Below are positions 24,823-33,789 of a DNA stretch of 38,786 bases, one piece after another; the first letter of the stretch is position 1; every line of letters starts with the position of its first letter. The translations under genes and the position numbers were made by a program. The notes under the pieces were generated by a model. It was not told the DNA's origin and did no database searches. It was given only the letters and a program-made list of their open reading frames with translations. Source of the stretch: an uncultured Oscillospiraceae bacterium (GTDB lineage Bacteria; Bacillota; Clostridia; Oscillospirales; Ruminococcaceae); assembly GCA_949743955.1 (NCBI GenBank), contig CATJVQ010000043.1:1-38786 (forward strand), given 5' to 3'.

Positions 24823-27216
24823 ATGGAGATGACAGTGGAACAGATTAAGACTGAAATCGCGAAGATGCTACAGAATAATTTCAGCGTAACGCCGGACAAT
24901 GCTTCGGACGCGCAGTACTATAAGGCTGTCGTCATGGTGACGAAGAGAATCCTGGAGGATAAGCGCCGTGTGTTTATGGCGCACAGCAAGTCGCAGGGGC
25001 GCAAGCAGGTGTATTACCTGTGCATGGAGTTCCTGCTCGGGCGATCGCTCAAAAACGCACTCTCCAACCTGTGCATGACGGAGACCTTCACTAAGGCGCT
25101 CGCTGAGATGAACGTCAAGCTCGAGAACCTCTATGAATATGAGCCGGATGCGGGCCTCGGCAACGGCGGCCTCGGCCGTCTTGCTGCGTGCTTTATGGAC
25201 GCGCTGGCGACCGACGGGTATTCCGCCATGGGGTACAGCATCCTCTATGAATACGGTATCTTTAAGCAGCAGATTATCGACGGATGGCAGAACGAGCTGC
25301 CCGATTACTGGCTGCCGGGCGGGGAAGTGTGGCTGACCCCGATGCCTGAGCACGCTGTCGAGGTGCGTTTCGGCGGGCAGATTGCCGAGGTGTGGGATAA
25401 CGAATATCACTATGTGCGCCACACGGGATATTCCTCTGTCATGGCCATCCCCTATGACATCAATATCCCCGGCTATAACACCGGCGCTGTGACGCGCCTG
25501 CGCCTGTGGAAGGCGAAGAGCGCGGGCTTCAATATGGAGCTCTTCAACAACGGCGCCTACGCCGACGCTGTGAGCGATTCCGCCATGGCCGAGGCCATCA
25601 GCAAGGTGCTCTATCCGAACGACAACCACCGCGAGGGGAAGATCCTGCGCTTAAAGCAGCAGTATTTCATGACATGCGCCACCATCTCCGACATTATCCG
25701 CCGCCACATGGAGATCTACGGCACGCTCGACAATTTCGCCGAGAAGAACGCCCTGCACCTCAACGATACACATCCGGTGCTGGCGATCCCCGAGTTCATG
25801 CGCATGCTCCTCGACGAGTGCGGCTATTCGTGGGATCACGCCTACCGCATCACGTGCGATACGTTCACCTACACCAACCATACCGTGATGCCCGAGGCGC
25901 TCGAGATGTGGAGTGAGGAGATCTTCAAATCCCTCCTGCCGCGCATCCATCAGATTGTGTGCGAAATCAACGCGCGCTACTGCCGCTCCTTGTATGAGGA
26001 ATACGGGCTCGACGACAATACTGTCGGGCGGATGGCCATCATCGGGCCGAACCATCAGGTACGCATGGCGAATCTGGCTGTCATTGTCTGCCACAAGGTC
26101 AACGGCGTGTCCAAGCTCCACTCAAACATCCTCAAGCAGTCCGTCTTCGCCGACTATTACCGCCAGACGCCGGATAAGTTCACCAACGTCACCAACGGCA
26201 TCGCCTCCCGCCGCTGGCTGCACCAGTCCAACCCCGGCCTCTCCGCGCTGTGTAAGGAACTCCTCGGGGAAAATTACCTCAGGGATCTCTCCTCCCTTCA
26301 GGGCCTGCTCGCCTATCAGAACGACACGTCCGTGCTTGAGCGGCTGGGGCAGATTAAAAAGCAGAACAAGCAGCGCCTGAGCGACTATCTTGTCAAACAC
26401 GGCGGCATCACGCTCGATACCGATTCCATCTTCGATGTGCAGGTCAAGCGCCTGCATGAATACAAGCGGCAGCACCTGAACGCGCTGCGCATTTTGTCCT
26501 ATTACCAGTACCTCAAGGCGAACCCGAACGCCTCCTTCACGCCGAGGACCTTTATCTTTGGGGCTAAGGCCGCGCCGGGCTACTTCCTCGCCAAGCAGAT
26601 CATCAAATTTATCTGTTCCCTGCGCGACATGATCGAGGCCGATCCGGCCGTGCGCGATAAGCTGCGCATTGTGTATCTGGAGGATTACCGCGTGACACTC
26701 TCCGAGCTGCTCATGCCCGCCTCCGACATCTCTGAGCAGATTTCGCTCGCCGGGACCGAGGCCTCCGGCACGAGCAACATGAAGTTCATGCTTTCCGGCG
26801 CTATCACCCTCGGCACGATGGACGGCGCGAACGTGGAGATCTACGACGCTGTTGGGGAAGAGAATATTGTCATCTTCGGCATGAACGCCGAAGAGGCCGC
26901 CACCCGCAAGAAGAACGGGTACAGCGCTCAGCACATCTATCAGACCGATCCTGCCATCCGCCGTGTGGTGGACCAGCTCCGCAGCGGCGTGGGCGGGAAC
27001 CACTTCAACGACATTTATGAGAGCATCGTCTATAAGGATCCGTACATGCTGCTTGCAGACTATCACGCGTATCTGGACGCTTCGCAGAAGTGCGCCGAGC
27101 TGTATGAGGACAGGGTGCGCTGGGAGCGGATGTCGCTGTGCAACATCGCGCAGTCCGGCATCTTCTGCGCGGACCGCTCCATCCGCGACTACGCCCGCGA
27201 CATCTGGGGCCTGTAA
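24823..27216 (+). CDS. glgP: Glycogen/alpha-glucan phosphorylase
   Basis: The 797-residue GT35 enzyme releases glucose-1-phosphate from alpha-1,4-glucans. Family motifs are CMEFLLGRSLKNAL, DAGLGNGGLGRLAACFMDALAT near residues 105-125, LHLNDTHPVLAIPE, VTNGIASRRWL, and the pyridoxal phosphate region EASGTSNMKFMLSGAITLGTMDGANVEI containing the cofactor lysine. GGAGGG seven bases upstream supports the ATG at 24823; an earlier in-frame ATG at 24808 would overlap that site. It is followed after 15 bases by a GH13 enzyme, forming a two-gene alpha-glucan breakdown unit that ends at a strong terminator. Confidence 0.97.
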   Translation: MEMTVEQIKTEIAKMLQNNFSVTPDNASDAQYYKAVVMVTKRILEDKRRVFMAHSKSQGRKQVYYLCMEFLLGRSLKNALSNLCMTETFTKALAEMNVKLENLYEYEPDAGLGNGGLGRLAACFMDALATDGYSAMGYSILYEYGIFKQQIIDGWQNELPDYWLPGGEVWLTPMPEHAVEVRFGGQIAEVWDNEYHYVRHTGYSSVMAIPYDINIPGYNTGAVTRLRLWKAKSAGFNMELFNNGAYADAVSDSAMAEAISKVLYPNDNHREGKILRLKQQYFMTCATISDIIRRHMEIYGTLDNFAEKNALHLNDTHPVLAIPEFMRMLLDECGYSWDHAYRITCDTFTYTNHTVMPEALEMWSEEIFKSLLPRIHQIVCEINARYCRSLYEEYGLDDNTVGRMAIIGPNHQVRMANLAVIVCHKVNGVSKLHSNILKQSVFADYYRQTPDKFTNVTNGIASRRWLHQSNPGLSALCKELLGENYLRDLSSLQGLLAYQNDTSVLERLGQIKKQNKQRLSDYLVKHGGITLDTDSIFDVQVKRLHEYKRQHLNALRILSYYQYLKANPNASFTPRTFIFGAKAAPGYFLAKQIIKFICSLRDMIEADPAVRDKLRIVYLEDYRVTLSELLMPASDISEQISLAGTEASGTSNMKFMLSGAITLGTMDGANVEIYDAVGEENIVIFGMNAEEAATRKKNGYSAQHIYQTDPAIRRVVDQLRSGVGGNHFNDIYESIVYKDPYMLLADYHAYLDASQKCAELYEDRVRWERMSLCNIAQSGIFCADRSIRDYARDIWGL

Positions 27217-27231
27217 GACGGGGTGCGGCGA

Positions 27232-29133
27232 ATGGCAAACACGTCTCATCTCTATGCGTACGACAGCTTCAACCCCCTGTGTAAGCAGCCGTTCGGCGCG
27301 GTGAAGGCGGGCAGCACGGTGATGTTCTCCATCCTGCTCACAGACTTCTCCCTGCCCCGGCGGGTGGAGCTGCTTCTCTACCGCGCGGACGAGTTCGGCA
27401 CCCCCGCGATACGCGCGCCGCTGGAGATTGACACGGTGCGCCATGCCGCCGTCGGTACCAACCGGTATGTATGTCATGTCCGCCTGCCGGATGAGCCGCA
27501 GCTCTATTTTTACTGCTTCGAGGTCGAATTCGAGGGCGCGGTGCGCACGCTGCGGCGCATTGATTCCCACAACGGCGACTTTGCCGCTGAGGGGGAGCTC
27601 TGGCAGCTCACCTGCTATTCTCCCGACTATTATGCTCCCGAGCCGCCGACACGCGGCATCATCTATCAGATTTTCCCGGATCGCTTCTGCCGCAGCGGGA
27701 TGCCCAAGGAGGGCGTCCCGCCCGATCGGAAGATGCACGGGAACTGGGACGAGGGGCCCGACTACCGCCCAAACGAACAGGGGATCATCACCAACAGCGA
27801 CTATTTCGGCGGCGATCTGCGCGGCATCGCTATGAAGCTGCCGTATTTAAAGTCGCTGGGGGTGTCGCTCATCTACCTGAACCCCATTTTTGAGGCGCAT
27901 TCCAACCATCGGTATAATGTGGCGGACTATTTCAAGGTGGATCCGCTGCTGGGCACGAACGATGATTTCCGCCGCCTGTGCGAGCAGGCCGCGGAGCAGG
28001 GGATCGGCATCGTTCTCGACGGTGTGTTCAGCCACACCGGCAGCGACAGTGTCTATTTCAACATGGAGGGCCGTTATGGCAGCGGCGGCGCCTACCGTGA
28101 TCCCGAGAGCCCGTTCCGCTCGTGGTACAAGTTCGAGGAGTATCCGCACCGGTACCATTCCTGGTGGGGATTTACGACACTGCCGGAGATCATCGAGGAG
28201 AACCCGGACTTCCTGGAGTTCATCTGCGGGGAGCAGGGCGTCATCCGCTACTGGATGCGCCTGGGCGCGGCGGGTTTCCGGCTCGATGTGGCCGACGAAC
28301 TGCCCGACGTGATCCTGGAGCGGATCCGTGAGGCTGTCAAGGCCGAGAACTCGGATGGGATCCTCATCGGGGAGGTCTGGGAGGATGCGTCGAACAAGAT
28401 CGCATACTCCCAGCGCCGGCGCTATCTGCTCGGGCGCCAGCTCGATTCCGCGATGAACTATCCGTTCATGAACGCTGTGCTGCGCTATGTGCGGTACGGC
28501 GACTACGGCGCCCTGTATCACGGGGTGCTCACCATTCTGGAAAACTACCCATCCCCCTCGCAGCGGCTGCTCTTTAACTCCCTCTCCACACACGATACCG
28601 TGCGCGCAATTACGATGCTCGCCGGAGAGGAGTACACGGGCGGGGACCGGGAGTGGCAGGCGCAGCGCAGCCACCTGAGCGATGCGCAGTATGCCCGTGG
28701 GCGGAGCCTTCTGCTCATCGCCTACACGCTCCTCTATTTCCTGCCCGGCATCCCGTGCCTCTATTATGGCGACGAGGCCGGCGTCTGCGGCTGGCGGGAT
28801 CCCTTTAACCGTGCCACGTATCCGTGGGGGCGGGAGGATCAGTGGCTTATCGAAGCGTTCCGCAAGCTCGGGCGGCTCTACCGCTTGGCGGATTTCCTCC
28901 CGCGGGCGCTGTTCATCCCCTTCGCCGGGACGACGGACGTCTTTGCCTATTCGCGTTCCCGCCGCTTTGTCGACAGGGAGGACGATCGGGCGCTGCTTGT
29001 CGTGGTTAACCGGGGTGAGATGGCGCGCGATCTCTCCGGCGTACTGCCGGGGCGGTATGAGGCGCACGTCATCACGGGCAGCTTTGAAAACGGCGTCCTC
29101 GCGCCGATGACCGCCGTTGTCATGTTCCAGTGA
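27232..29133 (+). CDS. GH13 glycosidase (neopullulanase/cyclomaltodextrinase-like)
   Basis: The 633-residue alpha-amylase-family protein has an N-terminal beta domain of about 130 residues as in neopullulanases, then a TIM barrel starting IIYQIFPDRF. Catalytic sites are visible: nucleophile Asp in GFRLDVADE, acid/base Glu in LIGEVWED, and the stabilising Asp in SLSTHDT; VFSHTG is conserved region I. A C-terminal beta domain follows. No signal peptide, so it likely acts inside the cell on maltodextrins, trimming branches or cyclic glucans left by the phosphorylase. A GTG at 27223 is an alternative start; neither has a strong ribosome site, suggesting coupling to glgP. Confidence 0.92.
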   Translation: MANTSHLYAYDSFNPLCKQPFGAVKAGSTVMFSILLTDFSLPRRVELLLYRADEFGTPAIRAPLEIDTVRHAAVGTNRYVCHVRLPDEPQLYFYCFEVEFEGAVRTLRRIDSHNGDFAAEGELWQLTCYSPDYYAPEPPTRGIIYQIFPDRFCRSGMPKEGVPPDRKMHGNWDEGPDYRPNEQGIITNSDYFGGDLRGIAMKLPYLKSLGVSLIYLNPIFEAHSNHRYNVADYFKVDPLLGTNDDFRRLCEQAAEQGIGIVLDGVFSHTGSDSVYFNMEGRYGSGGAYRDPESPFRSWYKFEEYPHRYHSWWGFTTLPEIIEENPDFLEFICGEQGVIRYWMRLGAAGFRLDVADELPDVILERIREAVKAENSDGILIGEVWEDASNKIAYSQRRRYLLGRQLDSAMNYPFMNAVLRYVRYGDYGALYHGVLTILENYPSPSQRLLFNSLSTHDTVRAITMLAGEEYTGGDREWQAQRSHLSDAQYARGRSLLLIAYTLLYFLPGIPCLYYGDEAGVCGWRDPFNRATYPWGREDQWLIEAFRKLGRLYRLADFLPRALFIPFAGTTDVFAYSRSRRFVDREDDRALLVVVNRGEMARDLSGVLPGRYEAHVITGSFENGVLAPMTAVVMFQ

Positions 29134-29150
29134 AGGAGGGGTAAAAAAGA

Positions 29151-29189
29151 GAAAGGACCGGCACACCTTCGCGGTGCGCCGGTCCTTTC
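29151..29189. terminator. Bidirectional terminator between GH13 and iolA genes
   Basis: 17-bp arms with one mismatch (29151-29167 and 29173-29189, GAAAGGACCGGC-type) close on a short TTCGC loop. Its outer arm ends in CCTTTCC on the plus strand and its mirror on the minus strand. It sits between convergent genes. Confidence 0.85.
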
Positions 29190-29224
29190 CATTATGAAAA
29201 GGGGGGATGGGGGCTAAGGTAAAC

Positions 29225-30736
29225 TCAGATGGTGCCGTCCCACGTGGAAACCTCGGTGGATTTTTTGGCTTCCTCGTCGAACCAGCGGGTGGTGACGATC
29301 TTGCTCTCCGTGTAGAAGCGCACACCGTCGCGGCCGAGGCAGTGCAGGTCGCCGAAGAAGGAATCCTTGTGGCCGTTGAAGGGGAACATCCCCACAGGCA
29401 CCGGGATGCCTACGTTGATGCCGACCATGCCGCCGTCCGTACGGCGGGCGAATTCGCGGGCGTAGTGGCCGTTCTGCGTGAAGATGACGGAGCCGTTGGC
29501 GAACGGGTTCGCGTTCATGATAGCGAGCCCCTCCTCAAAGTCCTTGCAGCGCTTGATGCACAGCACGGGTCCGAAGATCTCGCGGTCGCCCACGGTCATG
29601 CCGGGCTTTACATGATCGAAGATGGTCGGCCCGATGTAGAAGCCGTTCTCATATCCGGGAACGACAATGTCGCGTCCGTCGAGGATGAGCTGGGCGCCCT
29701 CGTCGATGCCGGTCTGGATCCACTTGAGGATCCGCTGGCGGTGCGCGTCGTTGACGACGGGGCCGAGCTTGCTGGTCTTATCGTATGCCGGGCCCACCTT
29801 GATAGCCTTGGACTGTTCGACAATCTCCGCCACGAGCTCGTCCGCGATGCTCTCCTGCACCACAACGACCGGCAGCGCCATGCAACGCTCGCCCGCGCAG
29901 CCGTAGGCAGCGTTGATAATGCCGGCAGCGGTGCGCTTGATGGGAGCGTCCTCCAGGACGAGGGCGTGGTTCTTCGCTTCGCACAGCGCCTGGACACGCT
30001 TGCCGTGTGCGGCGGCGGTGGAATAGATGTGGCGGCCGACGTCGGTCGTGCCCACAAAGGTGACGCCCTTGACATCCGGGTGCGTAAGGAACAGCTCCGC
30101 CTCGGTGCGCGAGCAGGGGACAACGTTGACCACACCGTCCGGGAAGCCGGCCTCTTTATAGAGTTCCACCATCCGCAGAGCGGAAAGCGGCGTGTTGCTC
30201 GAAACCTTCAGAACGATTGTGTTGCCGCAGGCCACACACATCGGCGTCATCCAGCCCATGGGGATCATCGTGGGGAAGTTGAAGGGGACGATACCTGCAA
30301 AGACGCCGAGCGGCTCGCGGTAACGGACCGTATCGTAGCCCTTCGAAGCGTCGAGCAGGGCCTCGCCCTCGCTCGCTAAGAGGGATGGAATGCCGCAGGC
30401 AAACTGCGTGGGCTCCTGGGCCTTGAGTACGTCGCCGTGCGCCTCTTCCCAGACCTTGCCCTCTTCCTTGGCAACGGACATGGTCAGCTCCTCCATATGC
30501 TCCTCGATGAGCTCATTGAGGCGGAACATCAGCTTCGCGCGCTTGATGGGCGGGGTGGCGCTCCAGGCGGGGAAAGCAGCCTTCGCGGCGGCAACAGCCT
30601 CGTTGACTTCTTCCGCGGTGCAGCAGGGGACTTCGGCGAGCACTTCACCTGTGCTCGGGTTGTAGACGGTGGTGGTCTTCGTGGACTTCGACTCGCGGAA
30701 CTCTCCGTTTACAAAATATTTCAGCCGTTCAGCCAT
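29225..30736 (-). CDS. iolA: Methylmalonate/malonate-semialdehyde dehydrogenase
   Basis: The 503-residue CoA-acylating aldehyde dehydrogenase (MmsA/IolA) converts malonate semialdehyde to acetyl-CoA and CO2, the last step of myo-inositol breakdown. Marks include YREPLGVFAGIVPFNFPTMIPMGW, GVTFVGTTDVGRHIY for NAD binding, the family phrase QALCEAKNHALVLEDA, and the active cysteine in AAYGCAGERCMA. The ATG at 30736 is chosen for its AAGGA site and family N terminus; an upstream ATG at 30772 has poorer support. It is transcribed opposite to the rest of the iol genes, downstream of the regulator, from its own promoter with a putative operator. Confidence 0.95.
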   Translation of the reverse strand: MAERLKYFVNGEFRESKSTKTTTVYNPSTGEVLAEVPCCTAEEVNEAVAAAKAAFPAWSATPPIKRAKLMFRLNELIEEHMEELTMSVAKEEGKVWEEAHGDVLKAQEPTQFACGIPSLLASEGEALLDASKGYDTVRYREPLGVFAGIVPFNFPTMIPMGWMTPMCVACGNTIVLKVSSNTPLSALRMVELYKEAGFPDGVVNVVPCSRTEAELFLTHPDVKGVTFVGTTDVGRHIYSTAAAHGKRVQALCEAKNHALVLEDAPIKRTAAGIINAAYGCAGERCMALPVVVVQESIADELVAEIVEQSKAIKVGPAYDKTSKLGPVVNDAHRQRILKWIQTGIDEGAQLILDGRDIVVPGYENGFYIGPTIFDHVKPGMTVGDREIFGPVLCIKRCKDFEEGLAIMNANPFANGSVIFTQNGHYAREFARRTDGGMVGINVGIPVPVGMFPFNGHKDSFFGDLHCLGRDGVRFYTESKIVTTRWFDEEAKKSTEVSTWDGTI

Positions 30737-30789
30737 GGGGCAGGTTCCTTTCTCTGTAGATTTTTCATTCATGCCTATCTTTTGAGCAC

Positions 30790-30818
30790 ATTATAGAACT
30801 GTTTTGGCAAACTTTCAA
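30790..30818 (-). promoter_or_regulatory. Promoter of iolA
   Basis: On the minus strand TTGAAA (30818-30813) and TATAAT (30795-30790) are 17 bases apart. A putative operator overlaps the -35 box and the spacer. Confidence 0.8.
30801..30816. promoter_or_regulatory. Putative IolR-type operator in the iolA promoter
   Basis: GTTTTGGCAAACTTTC shares 13 of 16 bases with GCTTTGGTCAACTTTC at 31709-31724 in the regulator promoter. Both touch a promoter, in the same orientation. The match is seen by eye; the binding protein is inferred to be the adjacent DeoR-family regulator. Confidence 0.5.
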
Positions 30819-30888
30819 CATCTTTTTTTGCTCACTTCAATTTTTGGAGGGATGCACAATCAAAATTTATTCACCTTGGTCAGTTTGC

Positions 30889-31653
30889 CTAATCTGCCAA
30901 CAGGATACGGACACCCGCGCCGGTAAGAGTGGAGACAAGCTCCTGCGGCGGGGTCTGGTCGGTGACGAGGATATCGATGTCGCCGAATCCACAGAAGGTG
31001 ACAAGAGAAGCGGAGCCGAACTTGCTGTGATCGGCTAAGAGGCAGACAGTCTCACTGCGGGAGACAGCGGCCCGCTTCGCATCGGACTCCGAAGGCGAGG
31101 AGTTGGTGACGCCGTTGCGCGAGGAAAAGCCGGTGGTGGCGAGAAACGCCTTGGAGACATTATAGTTTTCAAGGACCCGGGCTGTTGCGGGGCCGGTGAA
31201 GGAATACGTCTTGCGGTTGAGCGTGCCGGAAAGAGAGATGATGCGCATACTCTCAAAATCCATGGCACGGCAGATGAACGCGAGGTTGTTGGTAAGGACA
31301 GTGATGTCCTGTTTTTCGGCAAGTGCGTCGGCCAGATAAAGGGTAGTGGTGCCCGAATCGACGAAAATGACATCCCCGTCATGGACGAGAGCCGCAGCGC
31401 GCACGGCGATGCGGCGTTTACTGTCCGGGTTGACGATATGGCGTTCGCCGAAGGGGATCAGCTCCCGCCGGGGCGGCTGTTGGGTAGTGACGCCGCCGTA
31501 AATCTTATGGATGCTGTTGTTTTGCAGCAGATCCCCCAGATCGCGGCGCAGCGTGCTCATAGAGATATGGAACTCCTCGCAGATCTGATCGAGCGTGACA
31601 GTTTGGTGCTCTAGGATGTACTGCTCGATCTCCTGGATTCTTCTGGTGCGCAA
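30889..31653 (-). CDS. DeoR-family regulator, likely inositol repressor
   Basis: The 254-residue DeoR/GlpR-type protein has an N-terminal helix-turn-helix (LDQICEEFHISMSTLRRDLGDL) and the DeoR signature around IHKIYGGV. A C-terminal sugar-phosphate-sensing domain has VDSGTTTLYLADAL, ITVLTNN and AFLATTGFS. Lying between iolA and the iol operon, it most likely acts like Bacillus IolR, which is released by a phosphorylated intermediate made by IolC; that link is inference. The start is a TTG at 31653, set by a perfect AAGGAGG seven bases upstream. Its own promoter carries the candidate operator, suggesting autoregulation. Confidence 0.88.
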   Translation of the reverse strand: MRTRRIQEIEQYILEHQTVTLDQICEEFHISMSTLRRDLGDLLQNNSIHKIYGGVTTQQPPRRELIPFGERHIVNPDSKRRIAVRAAALVHDGDVIFVDSGTTTLYLADALAEKQDITVLTNNLAFICRAMDFESMRIISLSGTLNRKTYSFTGPATARVLENYNVSKAFLATTGFSSRNGVTNSSPSESDAKRAAVSRSETVCLLADHSKFGSASLVTFCGFGDIDILVTDQTPPQELVSTLTGAGVRILLAD

Positions 31654-31708
31654 TGCTGTTCCTCCTTAGTACACGGGGCGGCGGCCATGTCCTGAACGGT
31701 TTACGGTC

Positions 31709-31763
31709 GCTTTGGTCAACTTTCTTTATCCATCATTATAAAACGGATCATTTAAAAATGCAA
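31709..31763 (-). promoter_or_regulatory. Promoter and putative operator of the DeoR-type regulator
   Basis: On the minus strand TTGCAT (31763-31758) and TATAAT (31740-31735) are 17 bases apart. The 16-base operator-like sequence GCTTTGGTCAACTTTC (31709-31724, plus-strand reading) falls just after the -10 box, around the expected start of transcription, a classic repression position. Confidence 0.6.
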
Positions 31764-31842
31764 CCGACCCAAAAGTTCTTTGTGAAAGAGAGCAGAGAAA
31801 GTATATAAAAATTCAGCAAAGTGACAAAGTTTTGAGTAACTA

Positions 31843-31870
31843 TTGAAATCTTAAAAAAAAGGTGTAAACT
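31843..31870 (+). promoter_or_regulatory. Promoter of the iolJ-C-D-E-G-B operon
   Basis: TTGAAA (31843-31848) and TAAACT (31865-31870) are 16 bases apart, about 48 bases before iolJ. A second pair, TTGTGA (31780-31785) and TATATA (31802-31807), also with 16 bases between, is an alternative. The surrounding DNA is very AT-rich with repeated CAAAG/AAAGTT words. Confidence 0.55.
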
Positions 31871-31917
31871 GTTTTTCAGAATGAAGTAAAAACAACTATG
31901 GAACAGGGGGCATGGAA

Positions 31918-32751
31918 ATGGCAATCTGTTCGTTCAGTACGCTGCTCAAAGAGGCTGAGGAGAGGAACCGTGCGGCTGGTGCTTTCAATGTCGGGAGCAT
32001 GGAGATGCTCATGGGCGTACTCGCGGCGGCAGAGGAGAGAGAAACGCCTGTCATCCTGCAAATCGCGGAAAAGCGCCTGCGGCATTCCCCGCTCGAACTC
32101 ATGGGGCCGATGATGGTCTCGGCGGCGCGCGCGGCGAGGATACCTGTCGCCGTACACCTTGACCACGGCTCGACGCCCGCCGTCCTCCGGCAGGCGATGG
32201 ACATGGGCTTCACCTCCGTCATGTTCGACGGATCCGCCCTCCCGCTTGCGGAGAATATCAAGGAGACGCGCGCGTTGGCGGACGAAGCGCATGCGCGCGG
32301 TGTCGAGGTGGAGGCGGAAATCGGCGTGCTCGGCGGCAGCGAGGGCGGGCCGGAGCAGAGAAGCGTTTGCACGGATCCCGAAGAGGCCGAACGGCTGGCG
32401 TCGGCGTCCGGGTGCGACGCGCTGGCCGTGGCCATCGGCAATGCGCACGGGCACTACAAGGGTGTGCCGAAGCTGCGGTTCGATGTGCTGGAGGATATCC
32501 GCCGCCGTGTCGGCGTGCCGCTGGTGCTCCACGGGGGGACAGGCATCCCGGCGGAGGACTTCCGGCGGGCGATTTCCCTCGGCGTGCGCAAAATCAACAT
32601 CGCCACCGCCAATTTTGACGCGCTGACTTCCGGCGCGGCCCGCCTCTTACACGAGCGGGAGGACGCGGACTATTTCGCGCTCAATGAAGCGATGGTGCAG
32701 AGTGTCAAGGAAAACGCGCTGCGGCATCTTTCCATTTTCCAAAACCGATGA
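31918..32751 (+). CDS. iolJ: Class II aldolase, probable 5-dehydro-2-deoxy-phosphogluconate aldolase
   Basis: The 277-residue class II FbaA-type aldolase begins AICSFSTLLKEAEERNRAAGAFNV. Zinc-site and phosphate motifs are visible: HLDHGST, EAEIGVLGG, AVAIGNAHGHYKG and VLHGGTGIP. In this operon it almost certainly acts as IolJ, splitting 5-dehydro-2-deoxygluconate 6-phosphate to dihydroxyacetone phosphate and malonate semialdehyde; fructose or tagatose bisphosphate activity cannot be excluded from sequence alone. The ATG at 31918 has GGGGG seven bases upstream; the ATG at 31912 is too close to it. First gene of the plus-strand iol operon. Confidence 0.88.
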   Translation: MAICSFSTLLKEAEERNRAAGAFNVGSMEMLMGVLAAAEERETPVILQIAEKRLRHSPLELMGPMMVSAARAARIPVAVHLDHGSTPAVLRQAMDMGFTSVMFDGSALPLAENIKETRALADEAHARGVEVEAEIGVLGGSEGGPEQRSVCTDPEEAERLASASGCDALAVAIGNAHGHYKGVPKLRFDVLEDIRRRVGVPLVLHGGTGIPAEDFRRAISLGVRKINIATANFDALTSGAARLLHEREDADYFALNEAMVQSVKENALRHLSIFQNR

Positions 32752-32767
32752 ATACGGAGGGAACACG

Positions 32768-33784
32768 ATGAAGTATCTGACCTTTGACGAAAGCCGGCCG
32801 ATGGACCTGGTGCTGCTTGGGCGCGCCGCCATCGACTTAAACCCCACCGACTATTACCAGACGCTCTCGGACTCCACGACATTTAAAAAGTACCTGGGCG
32901 GATCGCCGGCGAACATCGCCGTGGGGCTCTCGCGGCTCGGGAAAAAGTGCGGCTTCTTCTGCCGCGTGTCGGACGATCAGTTCGGCGATTTTGTCTATGA
33001 CGTCTTTGAGAAAGAGGGTGTGGACACCAGCCGCATCCGCCGCTGCACGAATGGCGAGAAGCTCGGCCTGACCTTCACCGAGATCCTCAGCGAAAAAGAG
33101 AGCAGCATCCTCATGTACCGTAACAAGATCGCCGACCTCGCCCTCGAGCCCGGCGATATCGACGAGGAATACATCGCCTGTGCGAAGGCGCTGCTCATCT
33201 CGGGCACGGCGCTGGCAGAGAGCCCGTCGAGGGAGGCGGCGCTCAAGGCTGTCGCCCTGGCGCGGCGCACGAATACCCCCATCTTCTTCGACATCGACTA
33301 CCGCGAATATAACTGGAAGAATCCGGACGAGATTGCCATCTACTATTCGCTCGTCGCGAGGGAGGCGAGCCTCATCCTCGGCTCGCGTGAGGAGTTCGAT
33401 CTCACCGAAGCGCTCGTCCGCCCCGGCATGACCGACGCCGAGTCCGCCGCCTACTGGCATGGGCAGAGCGCGAAGATCATCGTCATCAAGCACGGCAAGG
33501 AGGGCTCCACCGCCTACACGAACGACGGGAAGAGCTACACGATTAAGCCGTTCCCCATCCAGAAGCTCAAATCCTTCGGCGGCGGCGACGGATACGCCTC
33601 CGCGTTCCTCTACGGCCTCTTCGAGGGCCGGGAGGTCATCGACAGCCTCGAATTAGGGAGTGCGAGCGCGTCGCTGCTCATCGCCAGCCACGGGTGCAGC
33701 CCGTTCATGCCCACGCTCGAGAAACTGGAGTCCTATATCGCCGACTGCAAGAAGGAGTACGGCGAAATGGTAGCAAGGGGGTAA
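32768..33784 (+). CDS. iolC: 5-dehydro-2-deoxygluconokinase
   Basis: The 338-residue PfkB/ribokinase-family sugar kinase phosphorylates 5-dehydro-2-deoxygluconate. It shows [14 protein letters not shown] at the N terminus, [15 protein letters not shown] for substrate binding, VKGS-like [11 protein letters not shown], and the catalytic [14 protein letters not shown] with Asp near residue 280. [13 protein letters not shown] is typical of IolC. GGAGGG precedes the ATG at 32768, 16 bases after iolJ. Its product is the inducer for IolR-type repressors in Bacillus. Confidence 0.96.
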   Translation: MKYLTFDESRPMDLVLLGRAAIDLNPTDYYQTLSDSTTFKKYLGGSPANIAVGLSRLGKKCGFFCRVSDDQFGDFVYDVFEKEGVDTSRIRRCTNGEKLGLTFTEILSEKESSILMYRNKIADLALEPGDIDEEYIACAKALLISGTALAESPSREAALKAVALARRTNTPIFFDIDYREYNWKNPDEIAIYYSLVAREASLILGSREEFDLTEALVRPGMTDAESAAYWHGQSAKIIVIKHGKEGSTAYTNDGKSYTIKPFPIQKLKSFGGGDGYASAFLYGLFEGREVIDSLELGSASASLLIASHGCSPFMPTLEKLESYIADCKKEYGEMVARG

Positions 33785-33789
33785 TCGAA

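Noticed and set aside
26122-27738. Minus-strand frame of 538 codons opposite glgP and the GH13 gene
   Set aside because: Spans two well-supported genes in antisense and lacks recognisable domains.
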